Shown here in pieces: positions 1 through 8,622 of a DNA stretch of 53,134 bases (positions are counted from its first letter, which is position 1; every line of letters starts with the position of its first letter). Location: positions 1 through 53,134 of the forward strand of contig JALOMO010000002.1 in the NCBI GenBank assembly GCA_025455395.1. Reading direction: 5' to 3'. Origin of the DNA: Bacteroidales bacterium. GTDB taxonomy: Bacteria; Bacteroidota; Bacteroidia; Bacteroidales; VadinHA17. The notes beneath the pieces are model-generated. The model ran no database searches and was not told the DNA's origin. It saw only the letters and a program-made list of their open reading frames with translations. Made by a program: the position numbers and the translations under genes.

Positions 1-296
1 ACCCTTTGACACAAAGGGAAGACCCCTCTCTTTATCAGTTTGAGAAGACATCTGAGCTGGTCACCACAGGCATCTTCAGGTACATCAGGCATCCGATGTA
101 TTCTTCGCTTCTTTTCCTGACCTGGGCTATCTGGCTTAAGAAACCTGTATTACCGGGCATCATCATTGCCCTTGCCTCATCAATACTTCTTTTTCTAACT
201 GCATTAGCCGATGAGAAGGAATGCAAGGTATGGTTCGGTGATACTTATGTTGAATATATGCGCCGCACAAAAAGGTTCATACCGTTTCTCCTCTGA
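1..296 (+). CDS. Isoprenylcysteine carboxyl methyltransferase-like protein, 3' fragment
   Basis: This is the C-terminal part of a gene that begins before the window; the frame is open through base 3 and the first possible start, a TTG at 6, is unlikely to be real. About 96 residues are visible. The motif RYIRHPMYSS followed by a hydrophobic stretch and then a DEKE...FGDTYVEYMRRTKRFIPF ending is the signature of the ICMT/phospholipid-methyltransferase membrane family, where the RHPxY segment and the terminal E...YxxY.xRxxRxxP region form the SAM-binding site. Two membrane segments can be seen. Bacterial members act on membrane-embedded substrates that are mostly unknown, so no substrate is assigned. 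The following nitroreductase gene starts 80 bases downstream. Confidence 0.8.
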   Translation, partial: PLTQREDPSLYQFEKTSELVTTGIFRYIRHPMYSSLLFLTWAIWLKKPVLPGIIIALASSILLFLTALADEKECKVWFGDTYVEYMRRTKRFIPFLL

Positions 297-376
297 ACAG
301 TCTGGGCCGTTTAAGAAGTATCCCATACCCTACAAAATCAGAAAATACCTACCTTTCATTATTATAATAAAGTGAT

Positions 377-1297
377 ATGGCAATCCCTACATCAAGAACC
401 AGCGAGTGTGGCGTCATAAGCATAGATGAAGAGAAATGCACCGGATGCGGGTTATGTGTCTCTGTCTGCAAGGATTTCAGCATAGTACTGGAGAATGGCA
501 AGGCAAGGGCAGGCAAGAATCCCGTTTTCGGTTGCATCGCCTGCGGGCATTGTATGGCCATCTGCCCGGAGGGGGCAATAAGCATTAACGGCAGGACACT
601 ATCACCTGACGACCTTTTTGATCTGCCACCAAAAGAAAGTGCAGCGGGTTATGAACAGCTACTGTCACTTCTGCAGAGAAGGAGAAGCATCAGGGAATTT
701 ACCGACAAAGAAGTTGAGGCCGAAAAGGTAGAGTTGATTCTTGACGCAGCAAGAACAGCTCCAATGGGTCTGCCTCCATCGGATGTCAACGTAGTGGTCT
801 TCGGCAGTAAGGCAAGGAACAGGGCCTTCGCTGAGGACTTCTGCAGATATCTTGAAGGCATGCGATGGTTTGTGTCAGGATGGTTCCTGACACTTATGAG
901 ACCATTCTGGGGTAAAGCGAATGATGAGCTCTTCAGGGGATTTGTGAAACCTTGCTTTGACGTCTATATCGCCAGGATGAAGGAGGGTGAGAATGTTGTT
1001 ACCTATGATGCTCCGCTTGCCATTTATTTTTATGGGTCGCCCTACTGTGACCCGGCTGATCCGATTGTTGCAGCAACATACGCTATGATCGCCGGTGAGT
1101 CGCTCGGTCTCGGAACCTGCATGCTTGGGGCGATCCATCCCCTGATCCAGAGCAGTAAAAAGGCCGAAAAACTGAGACAGAAATATGGCATTAAATACAG
1201 GAGCCGTGAAGGTCTTTTTGTCATTTTCGGATACCCGGCGGTGAAATATTACAAAGGAATAGAAAGAACATTCGCATCTGTAAAAACACATAGCTAA
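377..1297 (+). CDS. Ferredoxin-nitroreductase fusion protein
   Basis: A 306-residue soluble flavoenzyme. The N-terminal 70 residues carry two complete [4Fe-4S] motifs, C21-C24-C27-C31 and C53-C56-C59-C63, as in bacterial 2x[4Fe-4S] ferredoxins. From about residue 85 a nitroreductase domain begins with the usual RRRSIREF FMN-binding motif, and near the end GESLGLGTCMLG is the second conserved FMN/dimer segment. The family reduces nitro groups, quinones or similar acceptors using FMN; the fused ferredoxin implies electrons arrive from a low-potential FeS donor rather than NAD(P)H. This fusion is common in anaerobes and facultative anaerobes. The substrate cannot be read from the sequence. It ends 2 bases before the convergent serA. 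Confidence 0.9.
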   Translation: MAIPTSRTSECGVISIDEEKCTGCGLCVSVCKDFSIVLENGKARAGKNPVFGCIACGHCMAICPEGAISINGRTLSPDDLFDLPPKESAAGYEQLLSLLQRRRSIREFTDKEVEAEKVELILDAARTAPMGLPPSDVNVVVFGSKARNRAFAEDFCRYLEGMRWFVSGWFLTLMRPFWGKANDELFRGFVKPCFDVYIARMKEGENVVTYDAPLAIYFYGSPYCDPADPIVAATYAMIAGESLGLGTCMLGAIHPLIQSSKKAEKLRQKYGIKYRSREGLFVIFGYPAVKYYKGIERTFASVKTHS

Positions 1298-1299
1298 CC

Positions 1300-2532
1300 T
1301 CAGTACAACATTCTTACCCTGATTGTTCCTTCGATCGATTTTAGCTCTTTCAGGATGCTGTTGTCAAGCTGGCTCTCTGTATCAATAATGACATACCCCA
1401 CTTCTGCGTCGGTTTGCAGGTACTCTGCCGCAATATTAATCCCCTTTGATGTGAACACGTAGTTAATTTCTTTCAAAACTCCGGGTTCATTTCTATGAAT
1501 ATGCAGAAACCGTTGTGCATTGCAGTTTGGATGAAGTGCTATCTGTACAAAATTGGTAGCTCCTATCGTAGCACCTGTATCACTGTACCTTATCAGCTTC
1601 TCGGCAACTTCCCTTCCGATTTTTTCCTGGGCTTCCACCGTGCTGCCTCCAATATGCGGTGACAGTATGACATTGTCAAATCTCTGAAGGTCAGATACAA
1701 ACAGTTCGCCGTTACCTGAAGGTTCATCAGGAAACACATCAAGTGCTGCTCCCATAATATGTCCTTCTTCCAGAGCTGTGACAAGTGCAGGGACATCAAC
1801 CACCGATCCTCTTGACGCATTGATAATACATGAGCCTTTGCACATCATTGCAAACTCATTACTGCTGATCATATTCCGTGTCAGAGGCGAATCAGGTACA
1901 TGAAGTGTCACCACATGTGCCTTGCCCAATAATTCTTCAAGCGTAGAGCAGGCAACAGCATTGCCCAGGTTGAGTTTTTTAACAATGTCATAGTAGTAAA
2001 CATTCATTCCCAATGATTCTGCCAATATTGAAACCTGCGATCCAATGTGTCCATAGCCTACTATACCCAGGTTTTTACCTCTTATCTCAAACGCGTTATT
2101 TGCAGATTTAAGCCATTTCCCTTTATGGGCAGCAGCATTTTTCTCAGGAAGGCTGCGCATGAGCAAAATGCTTTCAGCAATAACCATCTCAGCTACAGAC
2201 CTGGTATTCGAATAAGGCGCATTAAAAACGGGGATACCTCTTAATCTTGCAGCCTGACCATCGACCTGGTTTGTACCAATACTAAAACATCCTATAGCAA
2301 ACAGCTTCGCGGCCTCATTCAGAACCTCACATGTGATTTCAGTGCGAGATCTTATGCCAACAATATTCACATCCCTTATTCTGGTTTTCAAAGAACTGTC
2401 ATCAAGGGCACCTTGCAATGATTCAATATTTGTATAACCGCTTGAACGAAAGCACTCTACGGCACTTTTATGAATACCTTCCAGCAAAAGTATCTTAATC
2501 TTTCCCTTATCAAGTGAAAATTTTTCCGGCAT
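1300..2532 (-). CDS. serA: D-3-phosphoglycerate dehydrogenase
   Basis: Catalyses NAD-dependent oxidation of 3-phosphoglycerate to 3-phosphohydroxypyruvate, the committed step of serine synthesis, in the cytosol. The 410-residue length equals the E. coli-type enzyme. Visible are the NAD-binding GYGHIG loop (159-164), the catalytic arginine in INASRGS (R241), the glutamate in DVFPDEP (E270) and the histidine in SPHIGG (H293). An ACT domain occupies about residues 340-410 (HRNEPGVLKEIN start), so serine feedback inhibition is likely. The gene is alone on the minus strand, convergent with the nitroreductase and divergent from the SDR at 2813; the start is an ATG 280 bases from that neighbour. No serB or serC is visible here. 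Confidence 0.96.
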   Translation of the reverse strand: MPEKFSLDKGKIKILLLEGIHKSAVECFRSSGYTNIESLQGALDDSSLKTRIRDVNIVGIRSRTEITCEVLNEAAKLFAIGCFSIGTNQVDGQAARLRGIPVFNAPYSNTRSVAEMVIAESILLMRSLPEKNAAAHKGKWLKSANNAFEIRGKNLGIVGYGHIGSQVSILAESLGMNVYYYDIVKKLNLGNAVACSTLEELLGKAHVVTLHVPDSPLTRNMISSNEFAMMCKGSCIINASRGSVVDVPALVTALEEGHIMGAALDVFPDEPSGNGELFVSDLQRFDNVILSPHIGGSTVEAQEKIGREVAEKLIRYSDTGATIGATNFVQIALHPNCNAQRFLHIHRNEPGVLKEINYVFTSKGINIAAEYLQTDAEVGYVIIDTESQLDNSILKELKSIEGTIRVRMLY

Positions 2533-2678
2533 AAATGAATGATTTGGTATAAATCGGCTTAACTTTTTTAATATTTTAAATTTAAAGTGGCAATTTAATT
2601 AATTTTAACACCTGCGCCTTGTTGGTTAATTTATTGTTGATAAATCAACCCTGATAAAATTGCCGGTAGCTTTCTTCT

Positions 2679-2686
2679 TATCTTTG
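2679..2686 (+). promoter_or_regulatory. Candidate Bacteroidota -7 element (TATCTTTG) for the SDR gene
   Basis: The octamer matches the Bacteroidota housekeeping -7 consensus TAnnTTTG exactly. A TTG at 2660-2662 lies 16 bases upstream and could serve as the weaker -33 element. Transcription would start near 2692, giving a leader of about 120 bases before the ATG at 2813. The surrounding 280-base divergent gap has no other feature I recognise. Confidence 0.4.
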
Positions 2687-2812
2687 ATGTTGTTATGTTA
2701 ACGATATTAAGAACTGCCAGAACCGAATTTGGGGGGAAAATTTTCCTGGTGATTTTTCCTGCATCATTTGCAGTGCAGATTATCATGCTTTTTTAACGTA
2801 TAGAAGTTACTT

Positions 2813-4237
2813 ATGAAAATACTGCTTACCGGTGCGACCGGCTATATTGCAAAGAGGCTTCTTCCGGTACTCCTGGCCGAAGGGCATGAGGTTGTTTGTT
2901 GTGTCAGGGACCGAAAGAGGTTTGATGTTACCAGGTTCGCCTCCGGCAATCTTAAAGTCATCGAGGTGAATTTTCTGGATAAAGCCTCACTGGTTGGTAT
3001 TCCAAACAATATAGATGCAGCATATTATCTTATTCATTCAATGTCAGCATCGACAGGTGACTTTGAGTCTATGGAGCGGACCTCCGCGCTCAATTTCAGG
3101 GACAGAATGAATGAAACAGCCGTCAGGCAGGTAATTTATCTCAGTGGAATTGTAAACAATGACACTCTTTCAAGGCATCTCTCTTCCCGGAAAACCGTCG
3201 AAGATGTCCTGTCAACGGGAAATTACAGTCTGACAGTACTCAGGGCAGGAATAATTCTTGGCTCAGGCAGTGCTTCGTTTGAGATAATACGTGATCTGGT
3301 GGAGAAGCTGCCTGTAATGATAACACCAAGGTGGCTCAATACCAGGTCTCAACCAATCGCAGTACAGAATGTAACTGAATACCTGAACGGGGTGCTGCTA
3401 AGGGAAGATACCTTTGGAATGAGCTTCGACATAGGCGGCCCTGATATCCTTACATACAAGGAGATGCTTCTAAGGTTCGCAGGTGTCAGAAAACTCAAGC
3501 GCCATATCTTTGTAGTGCCTGTAATGACCCCAAAGTTGTCGTCATACTGGCTCTATTTTGTTACCTCAACTTCTTATAAGCTTGCGGTTAACCTTGTTGA
3601 CAGCATGAAGGTAGAGGTGATATGCCGTGAGAATGATCTGCATAAAAAGCTTGGCATCAACCTGATAGGTTTTGAAGATTCAATCCGGATGGCATTTGAC
3701 AGGATTGAACAGCAGGAAGTAATCTCAAGCTGGACCGATGCACTCTCAGGTCCTCTTCTTGAGAGGGGAATCTCCGACCTCATCAGGGTTCCGGTTTATG
3801 GTTGTCTGTTCGATAAAAGAAACGCCGTAATCAGTGATGAGGAGGCTGTAATAAATAAGATATGGGCTATTGGCGGCAAGACAGGATGGTATCATGCCAA
3901 CTGGTTATGGGGGTTGCGTGGCTTTCTCGATAAACTGTCAGGAGGTGTCGGACTTCGCAGGGGAAGGAAAAACAGCAGTGACATCTCTCCGGGAGATGCA
4001 CTCGATTTCTGGAGGGTGATTTATGCTGACAGGAAAGAGAAGAGGCTGCTGCTTTATGCCGAGATGAAACTCCCCGGAGAAGCATGGCTCGAATTCAGGA
4101 TCGAAGACAAAACACTGTTCCAGACTGCAACATTCAGGCCGCTTGGTTTATGGGGACGAATCTACTGGTACTCAATTCTTCCGTTCCATGCCATAGTCTT
4201 TGGAGGAATGATTAAGAAACTGTCACAGGTACAATAA
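2813..4237 (+). CDS. SDR-family NAD(P)-binding protein with C-terminal DUF2867 domain
   Basis: A 474-residue protein. The N-terminal half is an atypical NmrA/NDUFA9-like Rossmann domain: TGATGYI at residues 6-12 is the dinucleotide glycine motif, followed by VCCVRD after strand 2 and YYLIHSM around residue 65. No clear YxxxK catalytic pair is visible, as is usual in this atypical group, so it may bind rather than reduce its ligand. The C-terminal 150 residues, with DFWRVIYADRKEKRLLLYAEMK as core, match DUF2867, a fold related to polyketide-cyclase/START ligand-binding domains. Function is unknown. It stands upstream of the dikinase operon on the same strand, separated by 111 bases and a candidate promoter, so co-regulation is possible but not shown. 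Confidence 0.85.
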   Translation: MKILLTGATGYIAKRLLPVLLAEGHEVVCCVRDRKRFDVTRFASGNLKVIEVNFLDKASLVGIPNNIDAAYYLIHSMSASTGDFESMERTSALNFRDRMNETAVRQVIYLSGIVNNDTLSRHLSSRKTVEDVLSTGNYSLTVLRAGIILGSGSASFEIIRDLVEKLPVMITPRWLNTRSQPIAVQNVTEYLNGVLLREDTFGMSFDIGGPDILTYKEMLLRFAGVRKLKRHIFVVPVMTPKLSSYWLYFVTSTSYKLAVNLVDSMKVEVICRENDLHKKLGINLIGFEDSIRMAFDRIEQQEVISSWTDALSGPLLERGISDLIRVPVYGCLFDKRNAVISDEEAVINKIWAIGGKTGWYHANWLWGLRGFLDKLSGGVGLRRGRKNSSDISPGDALDFWRVIYADRKEKRLLLYAEMKLPGEAWLEFRIEDKTLFQTATFRPLGLWGRIYWYSILPFHAIVFGGMIKKLSQVQ

Positions 4238-4253
4238 GTCACAAAACAATTAC

Positions 4254-4261
4254 TATTTTTG
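4254..4261 (+). promoter_or_regulatory. Candidate -7 element (TATTTTTG) for the dikinase/lipid-export operon
   Basis: An exact TAnnTTTG match sits 17 bases after the SDR stop codon. No good -33 TTTG is seen at the expected distance. If used, transcription would begin near 4267 with a leader of about 80 bases to the ATG at 4349, making the seven genes to 12520 a separate transcription unit from the SDR. Confidence 0.4.
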
Positions 4262-4348
4262 AATTACTAATGATTAACACCTTCCGCCTCTGATTTACAT
4301 ATAAAGCCAGCTTCAGCATTCAGGAATGAAAAACCCATTATCAGTATA

Positions 4349-6676
4349 ATGAAGAAACAGCAATTGATAAAGCGGTTAAAGGCAGGGCTCAGGTCAGACG
4401 AGACAGGGAATAAGGCCAATTCCCTGATTTTTCTTCACAGATACGGTTTTAATATTCCACTTACCTTCTTTGTGACAATAAGGGCACATGAAAGGTATCT
4501 TCAGGAAGGAGTTGCGGTGCTTGATGAGCTTCGAAAGGAAGTCATTAACCTGCCTGATAAACTCTGGGCTGTTCGCTCCTCGACCACGGCAGAGGATTCA
4601 AAGGAGTTCAGTTTTGCCGGTCAGTTTCAGACGGTAATGAATGTAAGGGGCACCGGGAAGATACTCGAAGCTGTTAGGACTGTATGGGACTCGGCGTCGC
4701 ATCTGAACGACAATGAATATCTCAGAAGGACAGGGATATCTGCAATAAGCTGTGGTGTTATTATACAGGAGATGATTGAGTCAAGGCTGGCAGGAGTCAG
4801 TTTCAGCCGGAATCCGGTCACAAACCAGAACGAAATAGTTATTGAAGCACTTGAAGGCTATGGAGAGGAGCTTGTTCAGAAGGGTGTCACTCCGATGCGC
4901 TGGAGGATAAGAAAGAACGGAGTTGTTGAAGGGAACCCTGACCTGCCATACCATAACGTGATAGAGCAGGTGGCGAAAGACACCTCCAGGTTAAGAAAAT
5001 ACTATGGTCAACACATTGACATTGAATGGGCCTGGGATGGCAAACAACTATATTACCTTCAACTCAGGCAGATAACTGGCAGAAAAGAGCTTCATATTTA
5101 TTCAAACAAGATGGCAAAAGAGATGCTCCCCGGCCAGGTAAAACCACTGGTCTGGTCGGTGAATATCCCTTTGGTCAACGGCACTTGGATCAGACTCCTT
5201 TCAGAGATCACCGGCCCTCTTGATATTAAACCTGATGAGCTTGCAAAACCATTTTATTATCAGACCTATTTCAATGTTGCCACCCTTGGAAGGATCTTCA
5301 GTGAATTCGGCATGTCATCAGACAGCCTTGAGCAATTGATGATAAGCAATGATAATAGAAAGCCCTCCTTCACTCCGGGAATTAAAACTGTAAGACACAC
5401 TTTCAGAATAATCAGGTTTCTATATACAAAGATCAGATTTGAGAAAAAATTTCCGGATGAATATAATTCATTGAAATTAAGATACATGGAGCTTGAGAGA
5501 AAGATTACGGATACATTCTCTCTGAGCACATATCCTGAGATCTATTCGATGCTTTTCACTGAAGGAAGAAAGGCGGCCTACCTCAATATTGTGACCCCTA
5601 TACTTATGACCATGAGGCATAAGGCTCTAAGGAAACGGCTTGCCAGTCTTGGGGTTGAATATGACAACCTGGACTTCAGCCATGACTTCCCTTTGCTGAA
5701 TGACTATACTCCCATGCCTGCAATGCAGAGGATAAAGGGTGCCATCGAGAGCCTTCCTCAACCGCTAAGGGTGCAGTGCACTTCTCTTCAGGTCATGAGA
5801 TCTGTTGAGGAAGCCTCAGTCATTGCTGCTGATATTGATCAGTTTATAAAGAATTTTGGTCATCTGAGCGAGAGCGGCAACGATCTTTCTTTCGCCAAAT
5901 GGGAAGAAGACCCTGAGATGGTCTACAGGATGATCCTCCGTACCGAGACTGCGGCTGTAAGGAGTGGGTTATTTGCATATGATGACATAAGGAAGAGAGG
6001 TCTGAGAACCGGTATCTCGTTACATAAACTGTACCTTAAAGCCGGTAGACTTAAGCTCTACCGCGAACAGATAAGTTCCTTGTATATTTTTGGTTACGGT
6101 CTCTTCCGGCGACTCTTCCTGAAGCTTGCTAAAGAATTAACTACCCATGGTATCCTGAAAGCAGAAGATGATATCTTCTACCTGAAAAAGGAGGAAATTG
6201 ATGCATTGCTGGTAAATTGTGAACCGTCAGACATAAGTCGCTGCCAGGAGTTGATCATAAGACGAAAGAGTGAGATGGAGGCGACAAAGGATATCGTGCT
6301 TCCTCCTGTAATTTATGGTGATGATGCTCCTGTTCCTCAAACAGGAAGCGTTAAGAATCTCTCCGGTGTCGGCACTTCCTCCGGGACATTTACCGGCAAT
6401 ACCAGGGTAGTAAAAAAAGCTGACGACTTTGATAAAGTAGAGAAGGGTGATATAATACTGATACCTTTCTCTGATGTCAGCTGGACACCAATACTCGTCA
6501 AGGCAGGAGCAATTGTATCAGAGACCGGCGGAATGCTCTCTCACTGTTCAATTATTGCACGTGAAATGGGTATTCCCGCGCTGGTGTCTGTCTCGAATGC
6601 ATGTGCCATTGGCAATGGATTAAAAGTGACTGTAGATGGTTCGAACGGGGTTTTAACAGTTCATAATTATGAGTGA
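4349..6676 (+). CDS. PEP-synthase-family dikinase of rifampicin-phosphotransferase-like architecture
   Basis: A 775-residue ATP-dependent phosphotransferase. Residues about 1-245 form the PPDK/PEPS ATP-grasp domain: WAVRSSTTAED (73-83) and FAGQF are the nucleotide-binding motifs, and IDIEWAWDG...LQLRQITG closes the domain. The swivelling phosphohistidine domain lies at the very C terminus, with GGMLSHCSIIARE and H732 as the expected phosphorylated histidine. In PEP synthase this domain is central and is followed by a PEP-binding TIM barrel; here nothing follows it, and a mostly helical 400-residue middle region replaces the barrel. That order is the one of rifampicin phosphotransferases, so a simple PEP synthase role is unlikely. 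The phosphate acceptor is unknown; the lipid-related neighbours suggest an envelope molecule. The next gene overlaps it by 8 bases. Confidence 0.85.
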   Translation: MKKQQLIKRLKAGLRSDETGNKANSLIFLHRYGFNIPLTFFVTIRAHERYLQEGVAVLDELRKEVINLPDKLWAVRSSTTAEDSKEFSFAGQFQTVMNVRGTGKILEAVRTVWDSASHLNDNEYLRRTGISAISCGVIIQEMIESRLAGVSFSRNPVTNQNEIVIEALEGYGEELVQKGVTPMRWRIRKNGVVEGNPDLPYHNVIEQVAKDTSRLRKYYGQHIDIEWAWDGKQLYYLQLRQITGRKELHIYSNKMAKEMLPGQVKPLVWSVNIPLVNGTWIRLLSEITGPLDIKPDELAKPFYYQTYFNVATLGRIFSEFGMSSDSLEQLMISNDNRKPSFTPGIKTVRHTFRIIRFLYTKIRFEKKFPDEYNSLKLRYMELERKITDTFSLSTYPEIYSMLFTEGRKAAYLNIVTPILMTMRHKALRKRLASLGVEYDNLDFSHDFPLLNDYTPMPAMQRIKGAIESLPQPLRVQCTSLQVMRSVEEASVIAADIDQFIKNFGHLSESGNDLSFAKWEEDPEMVYRMILRTETAAVRSGLFAYDDIRKRGLRTGISLHKLYLKAGRLKLYREQISSLYIFGYGLFRRLFLKLAKELTTHGILKAEDDIFYLKKEEIDALLVNCEPSDISRCQELIIRRKSEMEATKDIVLPPVIYGDDAPVPQTGSVKNLSGVGTSSGTFTGNTRVVKKADDFDKVEKGDIILIPFSDVSWTPILVKAGAIVSETGGMLSHCSIIAREMGIPALVSVSNACAIGNGLKVTVDGSNGVLTVHNYE

Positions 6677-7451
6677 ATCAGTGATGTTTATGAATGACCA
6701 TCAATGGCTGACTGCAATTCTTTGTGGCGTAACAGGTTACCTTATTGGGTCTGTCTCTTTTGCCCGAATTGTATATTTTCTTGCTACCCGGAAGCGTCAT
6801 ATTGAACCCTTTTCAGAACCTGTACCTCATTCAGATGAAACCTTTGAATCAGACCTGGTAAGTGCTACACTTGTGACAAAAAAGCTGGGCAAAAGATATG
6901 GAGTCATCACCTCTTTAGCCGATATGCTGAAAGTTGCCATCCCAACACTCCTGGTTAAACTTGCATTCCCGGAAGAGCTTTATTTCCTGCTGATTGCACT
7001 ATTCGGAGTAGCAGGACATAATTTCCCGGTTTATTACAGGTTTGTTGGAGGCCGTGGTGAGTCATCAATCCTGGGAATTATTCTCGTAATAAACTGGTTT
7101 GGTCTGTTGGTTGCAAACCTTGCTGCCACCATTCTGGGATTCATTGTCGGAAGCGTGCTGGTGATAAGATGGGGAGGGTATGTTATACTCATCTTCTGGT
7201 TGTGGTACTGGTTTGATGACTGGCGTTATGCCCTGTTTATGCTCCTGATAAACTGTCTCTTCTGGATCTCAATGCGCAAGGACCTGTCACGTTTCATCGA
7301 GCTAAAGAAGAAGGGGCTCGTTTTTTCTGAAGAGGATGTTTCAGAATTCATCCTGATGGGTAAGAGCATGGGTAGAGCACTTGACAGGTACAGCCTGTAT
7401 GCAATCATAAAAAGATTCGTAAGCAAAAGTGGAGAGAGACACAGGCGGTGA
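6669..7451 (+). CDS. PlsY-like membrane acyltransferase, divergent
   Basis: A 260-residue polytopic membrane protein (about six helices), longer than the usual 200-residue PlsY. PlsY transfers acyl groups from acyl-phosphate to glycerol-3-phosphate. The family framework is clear: GSVSFA (27-32), LGKRYGVITSLADMLKVAIP (73-92) and GHNFPVYYRFVGGRG (116-130), matching GHxFPVF..FKGGKG. However, the segment that should read GSGNxGATN is ESDLVSATLV, and the C-terminal HREN region is FWISMRKDLSRF. Two of the conserved active-site blocks are therefore changed, so the substrate or chemistry may differ from housekeeping PlsY. It overlaps the dikinase by 8 bases and the barrel gene by 4, indicating translational coupling. 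Confidence 0.82.
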   Translation: MSESVMFMNDHQWLTAILCGVTGYLIGSVSFARIVYFLATRKRHIEPFSEPVPHSDETFESDLVSATLVTKKLGKRYGVITSLADMLKVAIPTLLVKLAFPEELYFLLIALFGVAGHNFPVYYRFVGGRGESSILGIILVINWFGLLVANLAATILGFIVGSVLVIRWGGYVILIFWLWYWFDDWRYALFMLLINCLFWISMRKDLSRFIELKKKGLVFSEEDVSEFILMGKSMGRALDRYSLYAIIKRFVSKSGERHRR

Positions 7452-8602
7452 GACACAGGCTTTCATACTATTGTTTGGCATTGATCATCTGCCTCCCACA
7501 GGCAGCGAGTGGTCAAAGTGTATCTCTCGGATTTGATAACCAGGTAAGTACCTGGGTCGGATCAAACTATACTGATCAGTTATACAGCCAGGCAGGCATA
7601 AGATATATTCCTACCCTCAGTCCGTCATGGAAAACAGGCAGGAACAGCAAAATAGATGCAGAATTATCGCTTAACACATACGGTAATCTGGTATTCACCG
7701 GCGCTGAACTGGATACTGCAACTTATGATCTCAAACCTTATCGTCTCTGGATGAGATATTCGACTTCAAATCTTGAGATAAGGGCAGGATTACAGAAAAT
7801 CAACTTCGGCTCTTCAAACATCCTCCGACCGCTGATGTGGTTTGACAATATCGACTTCAGGGATCCACTTCAGCTTACAAACGGCGTTTATGCCCTTCTT
7901 GGGCGATATTATTTCAATAATAATGCAAACGTCTGGCTATGGACTCTTTATGGTAACAAGGAGACCAAGGGTTGGGAAGTAGTTCCCTCTGTCTATGATA
8001 TTCCGGAGTATGGCGGAAGAATCCAATTGCCAGTACCGATGGGCGAGGTAGCATTCAGCTATCACCACCGCGATGCTGATTATTCTGAATTATATGCCGG
8101 TAATCCTCTGGTCACTGATACGCGTTTTAGCGAACAGATGTTTGCACTTGACGGTAAATGGGATATAGGACCAGGAATCTGGTTTGAATATTCCGGGAAA
8201 CTTAACGATGAGGATAACCTGCTTCTCACAAGGTGGGAGACTTATTACAGCCTGGGTATTGATTATACATTTCCTTTGGGTAAGGGACTCAATGCCAGCA
8301 CTGAATACTTTCACTATTCCAACAACAGTGAAGAAGAACTGGCGAAGATCACCCGCAATTTTTCTACGCTGTCTCTCAGCTACCCTCTGTTCCTTTCTCA
8401 TAATATTTCAGGTCTGTTATATTATAACTGGGATACGGAGGAGTGGTACAGCTTTCTGAACCTCCAGCTGAAATATGATTATATAAGTCTATATTTAATG
8501 ACATTCTGGAATCCTGATAAACTTTCCAATTTTATAGGTAATGATGACAACAGTACCTTTGCCGGAAAAGGATTTCAGATCATGGTGGTGCTCGATATCT
8601 AA
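7448..8602 (+). CDS. Predicted outer-membrane beta-barrel protein (DUF1302-like appearance)
   Basis: A 384-residue exported protein; the first about 22 residues are a signal peptide ending near ASGQ. The rest alternates short amphipathic strands rich in aromatic residues (for example LEIRAGLQKINFG, LWMRYSTSN, WYSFLNLQLKYDY) with polar turns, as in porin-type barrels, and the chain ends in a strand, IMVVLDI. The segment RAGLQKINFGSS...NIDFRDP resembles the RxGxQxxxWG...NPxD block of DUF1302/alginate-export barrels, but I cannot confirm the family. The start is the GTG at 7448 that overlaps the preceding stop by 4 bases. Its place between lipid-synthesis-like and Lol-like genes suggests it is the outer-membrane part of the same pathway. 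Confidence 0.7.
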   Translation: MRHRLSYYCLALIICLPQAASGQSVSLGFDNQVSTWVGSNYTDQLYSQAGIRYIPTLSPSWKTGRNSKIDAELSLNTYGNLVFTGAELDTATYDLKPYRLWMRYSTSNLEIRAGLQKINFGSSNILRPLMWFDNIDFRDPLQLTNGVYALLGRYYFNNNANVWLWTLYGNKETKGWEVVPSVYDIPEYGGRIQLPVPMGEVAFSYHHRDADYSELYAGNPLVTDTRFSEQMFALDGKWDIGPGIWFEYSGKLNDEDNLLLTRWETYYSLGIDYTFPLGKGLNASTEYFHYSNNSEEELAKITRNFSTLSLSYPLFLSHNISGLLYYNWDTEEWYSFLNLQLKYDYISLYLMTFWNPDKLSNFIGNDDNSTFAGKGFQIMVVLDI

Positions 8603-8622
8603 GAAATTAATTAATCAATCAG

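Noticed and set aside
875-1291. A 138-codon minus-strand ORF opposite the nitroreductase.
   Set aside because: The plus-strand frame has complete catalytic motifs; the minus frame shows no domain and irregular composition.
2695-2796. A 33-codon ORF (ATG to TAA) with a hydrophobic C-terminal half in the serA/SDR gap, just downstream of the candidate promoter.
   Set aside because: It would start within a few bases of the predicted transcription start, has no ribosome-binding signal and resembles no known small protein. Chance ORFs of this size are common in AT-rich gaps.
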